From: Ferrigenium straubiae
GTDB taxonomy: Bacteria; Pseudomonadota; Gammaproteobacteria; Burkholderiales; Gallionellaceae
DNA: 64,000 bases
Assembly (NCBI GenBank): GCA_019449655.1
Contig: JAHQXD010000003.1
Span: 294,752-358,751, forward strand
Reading direction: 5' to 3'
The notes under the pieces are model-generated. The model was given only the letters and a program-made list of their open reading frames with translations, was not told the origin of the DNA and did no database searches. A program made the position numbers and the translations under genes. This document shows positions 34,834-43,035 of this stretch, in pieces (the stretch's first letter is position 1; each line of letters starts with the position of its first letter).

Positions 34834-35240
34834 TTATCCAGGGGCAAGTTGGCCTTCTGCCAAGCCATTATGCCGCCGGCCAGGCTATAAATCTGGGTAA
34901 ATCCCTGCTTGCCCAGCAACCCGCATGCCGAGCCGGAACGGACGCTGGTGCGGCACACCACCACGATGGGCTGTTCCTTGTATTTTTCCAGTTCGCCGAT
35001 ACGTTCCTTGAGTTTGCCGAGCGGGATCAGCCTGGAATTCAAAATATGCCCTGCCTTGAATTCATCCTCTTCGCGCACATCCAGCACCAGGGCGTTCTTG
35101 TGGTTGATGAGTTGCAAGGCTGCGGAGCAATCCACCTCTTTGATGCCGCGAATGTGCTTGCCGAATATCGACCAGAACAGCATGACTCCGCTGATTACAG
35201 CAAGGGAAATCGGAAGGATGTTACTGATGATGAACTGCAC
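34830..35240 (-). CDS. Membrane-anchored rhodanese (YibN-like)
   Basis: A 136-residue protein with one N-terminal membrane segment (ILPISLAVISGVMLFWSIFG) and a single rhodanese domain: ALVLDVREEDEFKAGHILNS, then the active-site loop VVVCRTSVRSGSACGLL with the catalytic cysteine near residue 95. It could carry persulfide sulfur at the membrane. It overlaps the ligase gene by 20 bases upstream and grxC by 4 downstream. Position and length match E. coli YibN. Its closeness to the sqr cluster makes a sulfane-sulfur role attractive but unproven. Confidence 0.92.
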   Translation of the reverse strand: MQFIISNILPISLAVISGVMLFWSIFGKHIRGIKEVDCSAALQLINHKNALVLDVREEDEFKAGHILNSRLIPLGKLKERIGELEKYKEQPIVVVCRTSVRSGSACGLLGKQGFTQIYSLAGGIMAWQKANLPLDK

Positions 35241-37068
35241 GCCGCCACTCCTGTTCTTTTTGGAGGGCGAATTCTAGCAGAGCTGAAAAATGTACGGGGT
35301 CTTTCTCCGCCAGCTCCTCCATTTGCCGCCGCACCCCGGAAAAATCCCCCGGATAGGACCAGATGGCCTGTAGCAGCAGCGTCCGGGCCTGCTCCTGCTG
35401 CCCGGCCTGCGCCAGCAGCAACGCCTGGCGGTACACTACGGCACCGATCGGCGCGAAGCGCAACACGCGGCCGTTCAATTCCAGCTTGTCCTCGATGCGC
35501 TCGCCGCTTACCTGAATCAGCGAGCTCATGAACAGCTCGGCATAAGGCGACAGCCGCGATCCCTCATGCACCGCAACCAGGCCTCTCCAGGTGCGATCGA
35601 ATGCGCTGCTGTCGGCAGCTGAAGCCTGTCCTGAGCTTGTCGAAGCGGCCGGACGTATCGCCAGCGTCCGTTCCAGCTCATGGTAGCCGCTGCGCAGTTG
35701 CGCCAGCGTCATCAGGCCCATCAACAGGACCGCCGCCACGGACATGCGCCCCAAATTACGCAACTCCAGCCGGTAGCGGGTCTCGTCCAGCGCGCCGAGC
35801 AGGAACGCCGCGACCGCGATGAAATAGGCATACCACAGCGGATATTCGAGCAAACTGTGGATGGCCAGCACGCCCAGCGCGGCATGCCCCCACCAGTGTG
35901 CGGCGCTTAACGTTGCACGCCTCAGGCCATACAGCCAGATTCCCAGCGACCCGAACAGCGCCAGCAATCCTGCGATACCCGCTTCGGCGGCGAGCTGGAA
36001 TACCAGGTTGTGCGCATTGTTGTACAAGCCCGTGATGTTGCCCGGCTGCAACACCGGCAGCAGTTGGAAATGCTGCCAGGCGAATTGTCCGAACCCCGCC
36101 CCCAGCCACGGCGACTGCAGGAACATCAGCCCCGCCTCGCGCCACAGGTAGAGGCGGATACTTTCGCCCGCCTCTTCGCCGAACAGACGCTGCACCGTGT
36201 CGACGCTGCTCCCTGCGCCGGCCAGGAACGGCAGTTGCACAACCAGGTGCATCACGCCGAATCCGGCAATCAGAAACAGGCTGTAGCGCAACAGCGGCCG
36301 CTGCACGGCATCGCGGCGCGCCCACCACCAGGCCAGGCCGGCCATCATCAGCAAATACAGCCAGGAGCTGCGCGATCCGCTCAGGGTCATCACGAACAGC
36401 AGCGGCACGGCCAGCACGATCACATAACCTGCCTTGAGCCGCTGCCGCTGGAGCAGCAGGCCGAGCGAGGCCAGCCCCAGCGCGACGTAATTGGCGAAAT
36501 GGTTGGGTTGGGCGAGGTTGCCGAATACGCTGGAAGAGGTTTTCATCACGATCACCGAATTCAGCGGCGTATCCCAGCGGTAATGCTGCAGCACACCGGC
36601 CAGCGCGCTGAGCTCCGCGCCGATCAACAGGAAAACTGCCAGCACCGGCGCCACCTCCGCCAGACCGAAGCAGTCGCGTAATCTGGCGCCGAGCACCATC
36701 AGCAACGCCGCAAACAGCAGGTACAAGGCGTACAGCAGGGACTGGTCGAAATAGGCTATCTTGCCCAGCGCCGATTGCAGCAAAACCACGACGAGCAGCA
36801 TGACCGGCAGTTGCACGATGCGCGGGATTTCCGGTTGCCTCCAGAAATCGCGTGCGACCAGCGGCATCAGCGCCAGCATGCCGAGCAAGGCGCTCCACCA
36901 TTCCTGGTAGAACGTGGTCAACGGATATTGATGGCGATAATGCAGAAAAGGCAAAACCCACATCATCCCGACGAGGGCGAGGCTGATGTGGGTTAAGCGC
37001 AGCGACTGGAACGGGTTTTTCAGCCCTGTTGTATTCAGATTTTGCAAGTACCTTCCTTGATGCCGCAT
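35221..37068 (-). CDS. O-antigen ligase / PglL-type O-oligosaccharyltransferase
   Basis: A 615-residue membrane protein with about a dozen hydrophobic segments and a soluble C-terminal part. The Wzy-type core is visible: SSSVFGNLAQPNHFANYVAL, the large periplasmic loop with SPWLGAGFGQFAWQHF, and NNAHNLVFQLAAEAGIAGLL with the conserved histidine. The C-terminal Wzy_C_2-like domain and the NQPNH-type segment point to the PglL group, which glycosylates pilins, rather than WaaL. Residues about 472-482 (STSSGQAS) come from a dispersed repeat. ATG 37068 overlaps the DUF2892 gene by 34 bases; TTG 37047 after AAGGAAGG is an alternative start. Substrate pilin inference: the MSHA locus 4 kb away. Confidence 0.82.
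   Translation of the reverse strand: MRHQGRYLQNLNTTGLKNPFQSLRLTHISLALVGMMWVLPFLHYRHQYPLTTFYQEWWSALLGMLALMPLVARDFWRQPEIPRIVQLPVMLLVVVLLQSALGKIAYFDQSLLYALYLLFAALLMVLGARLRDCFGLAEVAPVLAVFLLIGAELSALAGVLQHYRWDTPLNSVIVMKTSSSVFGNLAQPNHFANYVALGLASLGLLLQRQRLKAGYVIVLAVPLLFVMTLSGSRSSWLYLLMMAGLAWWWARRDAVQRPLLRYSLFLIAGFGVMHLVVQLPFLAGAGSSVDTVQRLFGEEAGESIRLYLWREAGLMFLQSPWLGAGFGQFAWQHFQLLPVLQPGNITGLYNNAHNLVFQLAAEAGIAGLLALFGSLGIWLYGLRRATLSAAHWWGHAALGVLAIHSLLEYPLWYAYFIAVAAFLLGALDETRYRLELRNLGRMSVAAVLLMGLMTLAQLRSGYHELERTLAIRPAASTSSGQASAADSSAFDRTWRGLVAVHEGSRLSPYAELFMSSLIQVSGERIEDKLELNGRVLRFAPIGAVVYRQALLLAQAGQQEQARTLLLQAIWSYPGDFSGVRRQMEELAEKDPVHFSALLEFALQKEQEWRRAVHHQ
35623..35645. repeat. Short dispersed repeat, family C, copy 2, inside the ligase gene
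   Basis: AGCCTGTCCTGAGCTTGTCG then AAG, in frame within the C-terminal part of the ligase. It matches copy 1 (27494-27520) and encodes STSSGQAS on the minus strand. Confidence 0.65.
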
Positions 37069-37253
37069 TTAACCAGAATCCGCGTCAGCGGGCAGAATGC
37101 GGTGATACCGCTCTGGAACAGGTTCAGGCCGACAAAGGCCGTAAGCCACAAGAAATTCTTGCTGACAAACAGCGGGCTGGCTTCCACGCCCAGCAACAGG
37201 GAAACCAGGATGAATGTCCCGGCGACGATGTGCGTAATGCGTTCTGCATTCAT
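37035..37253 (-). CDS. DUF2892 (YgaP transmembrane-domain-like) protein
   Basis: A 72-residue protein with two hydrophobic segments (ITHIVAGTFILVSLLLGV and FLWLTAFVGLNLFQSGITAF) followed by CPLTRILVKCGIKEGTCKI. The FCPL-x-x-IL ending is the DUF2892 signature, the membrane part of E. coli YgaP, where it is fused to a rhodanese and controlled by the persulfide sensor YgaV. AGGAGC precedes the start. It sits between the RND gene and the ligase. A role in sulfane-sulfur or thiosulfate handling is inferred from these links. Confidence 0.85.
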   Translation of the reverse strand: MNAERITHIVAGTFILVSLLLGVEASPLFVSKNFLWLTAFVGLNLFQSGITAFCPLTRILVKCGIKEGTCKI

Positions 37254-37316
37254 GATAAAGCTCCTACTCTGGTTGAAAAATTCTACTGGAATTTTAGTTA
37301 CGGCATAACCTGAAGA

Positions 37317-40300
37317 TTAGCCTTCACTGAAACTTCGTTTTCGGTACAGCGTGGCGTAATACAGCACCGGGATGACAATCAGCGTCAGCAAAGTGGAGAC
37401 GAGGATACCGAAGATCAGGGAGATGGCCAGCCCGTTGAAAATCGGATCGTCGAGGATGAACAGCGCACCCAGCATCGCCGCCAGTGCGGTCAGGACGATG
37501 GGCTTGGCGCGCGCCCCGGCGGCGTTGATGACCGCCTGCTGCAGCGCCACCCCCTCTTGCAGCTGCAGGTTGACGAAGTCCACCAGCAGGATCGAATTGC
37601 GCACGATGATGCCGGCCAGCGCGATCATGCCGATCATCGAGGTCGCGGTGAACTGGCTGCCGAGCAGCGCGTGGCCGGGCATCACGCCGATGAGGGTGAG
37701 CGGGATCGGCGCCATGATGACGAGCGGCACGAGATAGGACTTGAACTGCGCCACCACCAGCAGATAGATCAGGATCAGCCCCACGCCGTAGGCGATGCCC
37801 ATGTCGCGAAAAGTCTCGAAGGTCACCTGCCATTCGCCGTCCCACTTCAGCGCGTAGCCGGCATAGGGGTCGCCGGGCTGTTTGAAGTAGTAGCTCTCCA
37901 GCTTGCCGCCCTGCTCCAGCGCCATGCCGCCGACCTTGCCATTGACGCCGAACATGCCGTACAGCGGGCTGTCCAGCTTGCCCGCCATGTCGCCGAACAC
38001 ATACACCACCGGCAGCAGATCCTTGTGATAGATCGGGTATTCGCGCGACTCAGGGATCACCTGCACCACTTCCGAGAGCGGCACCAGTACACCGTCCTTC
38101 GCGCGCACCTTGAGCTTGAGCACCTCGTCGATGCGGCTGCGCCGCTCGGCGGGCAGGCCGATGCGCAGCGGCGGCGCATACTTCGCATTGGCATCGTGCA
38201 GCGAAGCGACATCCTGGCCGGCCAGCGCCGCGCCGATCACATCCACGATGTCGCGCGGCGCGACCCCGAGCAGCGCGGCCTTGCTCTGCAGGACATGCAG
38301 CAGCAGCTTGGGCGCGGGTTCGGTGACGGTATCGTCGATGCCGACGATGCCTTCGGTCTTGCCGAACTGTTCGCGCACCTTGCCGGCCACCTTGCGCGCG
38401 CCCTCGTAATCCGGTCCGTAGATTTCCGCGACGATCGGCGACATCACCGGTGGGCCGGGCGGCACCTCGACGACCTTGACCTTCGCGCCCCAGGCATCGG
38501 CGATCTTCTGCACCGGCTCAAGCACGGCAGTGGCGATCTCGTGGCTGCTGCGGCTGCGCTGGTGCTTGCCTTTCAGATTGACCTGGATGTCACCCTGCGC
38601 GGCGGCGCTGCGCAAATAGTACTGGCGCACCAGGCCGTTGAAGTTGATCGGCGACGCCGTGCCCGCATAGGCTTGGTAATCGGTCACTTCCGGCACGGTC
38701 GCGAGATAGCCGCCGATCTCGTGCAGCACCGCGCTGGTCTGCTCCAGCGCGGTGCCGCTGGGCATGTCCACCACGATCTGGAATTCCGACTTGTTATCGA
38801 ACGGCAGCATCTTCAGGATCACCAGCTTCACCACGCCCAGCGATACCGCAAACAGCAGGCCGCCGAGAATCGCCAGCCACAGCTTGCGGCGCGCCGGCTT
38901 ACCCTGTGCGCCGTTCAGGAACGGACTCAGGCGCTCGCTGAAGAAGCGGCTGATCGCCGCGCCATGCCTGTCCATGGGCGCGGCATGGGAAGATGCCGCA
39001 TCGTGCGACCCAGCAAAGCGCCACACCAGCCACGGCGTGACGACGAACGCCACCGCCAGCGAGATCAGCATGCCCATGCTCGCGTTGATCGGGATCGGGC
39101 TCATGTACGGCCCCATCAGGCCGCTGACGAAGGCCATCGGCAGCAATGCGGCAATCACCGTGAAGGTCGCGAGGATGGTCGGGCTGCCCACCTCGTCCAC
39201 CGCCTCGGGAATGATTTCGAGCAAGGGCCGCTGAGGCTCCAGGGCGCGGCGGCGATGGATGTTCTCCACGACTACGATCGCGTCGTCGACCAGGATGCCG
39301 ATGGAGAAAATCAGCGCGAACAGCGAGACGCGGTTCAGCGTGAAGCCCCACGCCCAGGAGGCGAACAGCGTCGCTGCGAGCGTGAGCATCACCGCGATGC
39401 CGACCACCAGCGCCTCGCGCCGCCCCATGGCAAACCACACCAGCGCGACCACGGCGAAGGTGGCGAACAGCAGCTTCTGGATCAGCTTCATCGCCTTGTC
39501 GTTGGCGGTCTCGCCGTAGTTGCGCGTGACGCTGACCTGCACGTCGGCGGGGATCACGCTGCCTTTGAGTTCGTTCACGCGCGCGAGCAACCGGTCGGCG
39601 ATCTCCACCGCGTTCGCGCCGGGCTTCTTGGTGATGGCCAGCGTGACGGCGGGGAATTCGCCTTTCGCCGCAATCTGCTTGTCCGCTGCGGCCATCCCGG
39701 TTCCCAGCCACACGTAGCTGCCCGGCTGGTCCGCCCCATCCTGCACCTCGGCGACATCGCGTAAAAACACCGGCTTGCCATTGGCGACGCCGACCACCAG
39801 TTGCCGCACTTCACTGGCGTCGCTCAGGAAACTGCCGGTTTGCACCAGCACTTCGCGGTTGCCTTGCACCAGCGTGCCGGAATTCTGCGAGGCGTTGGCG
39901 GACTGCAAGGCCGCGCGGATGTCCTGCATGGTGAGCTGGTAGGCATTCAGGCTTTCCGGCCGGAGCAGCACGCGCACCATGCGTTGCGTCGCACCCAGCG
40001 TACTCACTTCGCGCGTGCCCGGCACGCGCTTCAGGTCGGCCTCGATGGCATGCGCCACCTGCGTCAATTCGATGCCGCCGCCTGCCGCCTGCTCGCGCCA
40101 CAGGGTCAGCGCGACGACCGGCACGTCGTCGATACCCTTGGCCTTGATGATGGGCGGGGCGACCCCCTGCGTGGGCGGCAGCCAGTCGGCGTGGGAGTGC
40201 ACCACATCGTAGAGTTTCACCAGCGAATCGATATGCTCCTCGCCGACCTTGAACTGCACGGTGACGACCGCCATGCCCGGCTGCGACACCGAATACACAT

Positions 40301-40544
40301 GATCCACCCCGGCGATCTGCGACAGCACCTGCTCGGCGGGAGTCGCCACGGTCTGCGCGACATCCCTGGCCGATGCGCCCGGATAGGCGATCATCACGTT
40401 CGCCATGGTCACGCTGATCTGCGGCTCTTCCTCGCGCGGCGTCACCAGCACGGCGAACGCCCCCAGCAGCACGGCGACGAGCGCCAGCAGCGGGGTCATC
40501 TGCGAGTGCAGGAAGTATCTGGCGATGCGCCCTGAAATGCCCAT
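37317..40544 (-). CDS. RND-family efflux permease
   Basis: A 1075-residue inner-membrane proton-driven exporter of the AcrB/HAE superfamily. MGISGRIARYFLHSQMTPLL starts the first helix, followed by PREEEPQISVTMANVMIAYP. The two periplasmic porter halves, the proton-relay helices around VLVDDAIVVVENIHRRRALE, and the final helices with MLGALFILDDPIFNGLA are all present, so it looks intact. The ATG at 40544 is preferred over 40592. It is the last of arsR-hlyD-sqr-RND, after an 82-base gap with a hairpin. There is no outer-membrane TolC-like gene, so that partner must be encoded elsewhere. The substrate is unknown; the setting suggests a sulfur compound or a metal. Confidence 0.92.
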   Translation of the reverse strand: MGISGRIARYFLHSQMTPLLALVAVLLGAFAVLVTPREEEPQISVTMANVMIAYPGASARDVAQTVATPAEQVLSQIAGVDHVYSVSQPGMAVVTVQFKVGEEHIDSLVKLYDVVHSHADWLPPTQGVAPPIIKAKGIDDVPVVALTLWREQAAGGGIELTQVAHAIEADLKRVPGTREVSTLGATQRMVRVLLRPESLNAYQLTMQDIRAALQSANASQNSGTLVQGNREVLVQTGSFLSDASEVRQLVVGVANGKPVFLRDVAEVQDGADQPGSYVWLGTGMAAADKQIAAKGEFPAVTLAITKKPGANAVEIADRLLARVNELKGSVIPADVQVSVTRNYGETANDKAMKLIQKLLFATFAVVALVWFAMGRREALVVGIAVMLTLAATLFASWAWGFTLNRVSLFALIFSIGILVDDAIVVVENIHRRRALEPQRPLLEIIPEAVDEVGSPTILATFTVIAALLPMAFVSGLMGPYMSPIPINASMGMLISLAVAFVVTPWLVWRFAGSHDAASSHAAPMDRHGAAISRFFSERLSPFLNGAQGKPARRKLWLAILGGLLFAVSLGVVKLVILKMLPFDNKSEFQIVVDMPSGTALEQTSAVLHEIGGYLATVPEVTDYQAYAGTASPINFNGLVRQYYLRSAAAQGDIQVNLKGKHQRSRSSHEIATAVLEPVQKIADAWGAKVKVVEVPPGPPVMSPIVAEIYGPDYEGARKVAGKVREQFGKTEGIVGIDDTVTEPAPKLLLHVLQSKAALLGVAPRDIVDVIGAALAGQDVASLHDANAKYAPPLRIGLPAERRSRIDEVLKLKVRAKDGVLVPLSEVVQVIPESREYPIYHKDLLPVVYVFGDMAGKLDSPLYGMFGVNGKVGGMALEQGGKLESYYFKQPGDPYAGYALKWDGEWQVTFETFRDMGIAYGVGLILIYLLVVAQFKSYLVPLVIMAPIPLTLIGVMPGHALLGSQFTATSMIGMIALAGIIVRNSILLVDFVNLQLQEGVALQQAVINAAGARAKPIVLTALAAMLGALFILDDPIFNGLAISLIFGILVSTLLTLIVIPVLYYATLYRKRSFSEG

Positions 40545-40573
40545 GCGTTTTTTCCGGTGACCTTTTATCTGGC

Positions 40574-40613
40574 GGCATGAAGTCTGGTGCATGACCCACC
40601 GTCACTTCATGCC
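40574..40613 (-). terminator. Hairpin between sqr and the RND gene (processing or attenuation)
   Basis: GGCATGAAGT at 40574 and its exact complement ACTTCATGCC at 40604 form a 10-base-pair stem with a 20-base loop. There is no T-run after it on the minus strand, so it is more likely an mRNA-stabilising or partial-termination element that lowers pump expression relative to sqr. Confidence 0.4.
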
Positions 40614-40626
40614 AGTCAAAAGCGGC

Positions 40627-41898
40627 TTACTTCAGCTTTTCCACACCCATCGCCTTCAGCACGACCTTCTCGTAGATCGGCTCGGAGCTGCCCTTCTTCA
40701 TCTTGCGGATGAAGTATTTCTCGAAGGCGACCTTGGCCAGGTGCACCCACTTGCCCTCCGAGAACCAGTTCACGTTGCGCGGCGGGATCTGCGGTATCGC
40801 CACGAACGCGATGCCGCCGTCGCCGAAGTCCGCGAGGCAGACCGCATTCCAGGTCGCCTTGCTGGTCGGCGGGTTGCCGGTCAGCTCGGAATGGATGTTG
40901 TGCACCGTCGCGGTCACCATCGACTCGATCATGTAGCCGGTCTTCGGGGTACCGCAAGGAACCGGAGTCGCTTCCACCGGCGGGATCGCGACGCACACGC
41001 CGACCGAATAGATGTTTTTGTATTTCGGGTTGCGCTGATGCTCGTCCACGATGATGAAGCCGCGCGGATTGGTCAGCCCCTCGATGCCGAACACCGCATC
41101 CACACCCTTGAAGGCGGGCAGCATCATGCTGTAGGCGAACGGCAGCTCGTGCTTCTTCTTTTCGTTGCCCGCCTCGTCGACCTCGGTGACATACATCTTG
41201 CCTGCCTCGATCTTGGTGACCTTGGCGTTGCATATCCACTTGATATGCCGATCGCGCATCGCCGATTCGATCATGCCCTTGGAGTCTCCCACGCCGCCCA
41301 ACCCAAGATGGCCGATATAGGGCTCGGAGGTCACGAAGGTCATCGGCACCTTGTTGCGTATCTTGCGGCGGCGCAAGTCGTTTTCCATGATGAAGGCATA
41401 TTCGTATGCAGGGCCGAAGCAGGATGCGCCCTGTACCGCACCGACCACGATCGGGCCGGGGTTCTGGGCAAATTGTTCCCATATGTCGTGCGACTTCATC
41501 GCGTGATCGACATGGCAGACCGAGTGGGTATGCCCGCCATGCGGCCCCATGCCATCGATTTCCTCAAAGGCCAGCTTGGGGCCGGTGGCGATCACCAGGA
41601 AATCGTATTTCACCGACTGGCCGTCGTTCAGTTCGAGGCGGTTCTCTTCGGGATGCACGCGTTTCACGCCGACGGAGATGAAGTCGATGCCCTTGCGCTC
41701 CAGATAGGGGCGTACCGGAAACTCGATATCTTCGCGGTCGCGCCATTTCACGCCCACCCAGGGATTGGACGGCACGAAGTGGAAGTTCTCGCTGTTCGAG
41801 ATCACCGTCACCTTGTCGCCCTTGCGAATTTTTTCCTGCATTTCATAGGCCATCGGCATTCCGCCGATGCCCGCCCCCATGATTACGATATGCGCCAT
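40627..41898 (-). CDS. sqr: Sulfide:quinone oxidoreductase (type I-like)
   Basis: A membrane-associated flavoprotein that oxidises sulfide to polysulfide or sulfur and passes electrons to quinone. The 423-residue chain has the FAD motif IVIMGAGIGGMPMAYEM, FVPSNPWVGV, and the catalytic cysteines Cys128 (SVCHVDH), Cys160 (GASCFGPAYEY) and Cys354 (NAVCLADFG). These match the three redox cysteines known for the Acidithiobacillus enzyme, recalled from memory. The C-terminal amphipathic WVHLAKVAFEKYFIRKMKKG is the membrane-binding end. GGAGGGT precedes the start. Located between hlyD and the RND gene, it splits an efflux operon. Confidence 0.93.
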   Translation of the reverse strand: MAHIVIMGAGIGGMPMAYEMQEKIRKGDKVTVISNSENFHFVPSNPWVGVKWRDREDIEFPVRPYLERKGIDFISVGVKRVHPEENRLELNDGQSVKYDFLVIATGPKLAFEEIDGMGPHGGHTHSVCHVDHAMKSHDIWEQFAQNPGPIVVGAVQGASCFGPAYEYAFIMENDLRRRKIRNKVPMTFVTSEPYIGHLGLGGVGDSKGMIESAMRDRHIKWICNAKVTKIEAGKMYVTEVDEAGNEKKKHELPFAYSMMLPAFKGVDAVFGIEGLTNPRGFIIVDEHQRNPKYKNIYSVGVCVAIPPVEATPVPCGTPKTGYMIESMVTATVHNIHSELTGNPPTSKATWNAVCLADFGDGGIAFVAIPQIPPRNVNWFSEGKWVHLAKVAFEKYFIRKMKKGSSEPIYEKVVLKAMGVEKLK

Positions 41899-41944
41899 GT
41901 TGCTACCCTCCGTAAGTTGATGAACTGCACGTGAATCGATACTG

Positions 41945-42970
41945 CTATTTCTGCTTCACACCCAACATCCCTGCCTTGACCGGATCCAGCGCCACCTTCT
42001 CGCCCGGATTCAGCCCCGCCAGCACCTCCACCGCACCATCGGCGGTCGCTTCGCCGAGCCGCACCTGGCGCAACTTCACCTCTTCCTTCTCACCTACCAC
42101 ATAGACGGCAACCACTTCGCCGCGGCGCAGCACAGCGCTCGCGGGAATCACCAGCTTGTTCGCCTTGCCCGTCACGAAATGCACGCGCACGAACATGCCC
42201 GGATAGACTCCCGCTTCGTTCTTCGGCAGGTACACGCGCACCTGCGTGCTGTGGGTGCGCGCATCGGCAACCGGCTGTACGGCCGCCGAGGCGGGCTTGA
42301 CCCAGCGATCCAGCGAGGGCGCTTCCACCATCACCTCGGGGCGCGCGCCGATGTCCAGCAGCTTGTCTTGCGGCACACTTGCCACCACGCGCATCTCGGA
42401 AGGATCGAAGCCGGTCATCAAGGGCTTGCCGGGCATCACCAGTTCGCCGACCTCGACCAGGCGCGCCGCCACGACCCCGCTGTAGGGCGCGATAACCGCC
42501 GTGTAGCCGTGCGCGAGACTGGCCTGTCCGGTGGATGCTTCGCTGGCCGCAGCCTGTGCGAGGGCGATCTTGTAGTCGGCCTGCGCCTTGTCGAGCGCCG
42601 CCTGGCTGATGAATTTCTGTGCGAACAGCTGCCGCGCGCGCTCGTAAGCCGCCTTGGCGTTCTGCATGTTGGCCTGGGCCTGCAGCACCTGCGCCTGACT
42701 GCCCGCCAAGGCCTGCACCGCTTCGCGTTCGTCGATGCGCAGGATCACCTGCCCCTTGCTGACGCGATCCCCGATATCGAAGTTGATTTCCCTGACACGC
42801 CCGCCGATTTGTGCGGACACGGTAGATTGACGGACGGCTTCCACCAAGCCGTCGGCACTGTAAGTCTGCGCCACCTCGCGGTACTGCGCAGGTGCTGTGG
42901 CCAGCTGCCCGGCAGCCTGCACAGCCGAGGTGCCCAGCAGCAATGCGCCGAATATCCATGATTTTTTCAC
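41945..42970 (-). CDS. RND membrane-fusion (HlyD/AcrA-family) subunit
   Basis: A 341-residue periplasmic adaptor with a signal peptide (FGALLLGTSAVQAAG). The first lipoyl half is VSAQIGGRVREINFDIGDRV, followed by an alpha-helical hairpin of about 80 residues, the second lipoyl half ITAPYSG-like (AVIAPYSGVVAARLVEVGEL), and a beta-barrel with VYPGMFVRVHF. It would join the RND permease to an outer-membrane channel. It precedes sqr by about 45 bases. No cysteine for lipid attachment was seen. Confidence 0.9.
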   Translation of the reverse strand: MKKSWIFGALLLGTSAVQAAGQLATAPAQYREVAQTYSADGLVEAVRQSTVSAQIGGRVREINFDIGDRVSKGQVILRIDEREAVQALAGSQAQVLQAQANMQNAKAAYERARQLFAQKFISQAALDKAQADYKIALAQAAASEASTGQASLAHGYTAVIAPYSGVVAARLVEVGELVMPGKPLMTGFDPSEMRVVASVPQDKLLDIGARPEVMVEAPSLDRWVKPASAAVQPVADARTHSTQVRVYLPKNEAGVYPGMFVRVHFVTGKANKLVIPASAVLRRGEVVAVYVVGEKEEVKLRQVRLGEATADGAVEVLAGLNPGEKVALDPVKAGMLGVKQK

Positions 42971-42995
42971 TGCACCACCCCGCTTACAGTTTCGT

Positions 42996-43020
42996 TATAT
43001 CAGAATATACTAATATTTAA
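42996..43020. promoter_or_regulatory. A+T-rich imperfect inverted repeat between arsR and hlyD
   Basis: TATATCAGAATATACTAATA followed by TTTAA, in an otherwise G+C-rich region, 26 bases upstream of the hlyD start. AGAATAT and AATATT halves form an imperfect palindrome of the type bound by ArsR-family dimers, and AGAATATTAGC recurs in reverse at 43425-43435 upstream of arsR. I take it as a candidate operator for the adjacent regulator. Confidence 0.35.
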
Positions 43021-43035
43021 AATCCAACAACCCCC

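Noticed and set aside
37557..39764. 735-residue open frame antisense to the RND gene
   Set aside because: No recognisable domains, composition of a shadow frame (many His, Arg, Gln), while the opposite strand encodes a complete RND permease.
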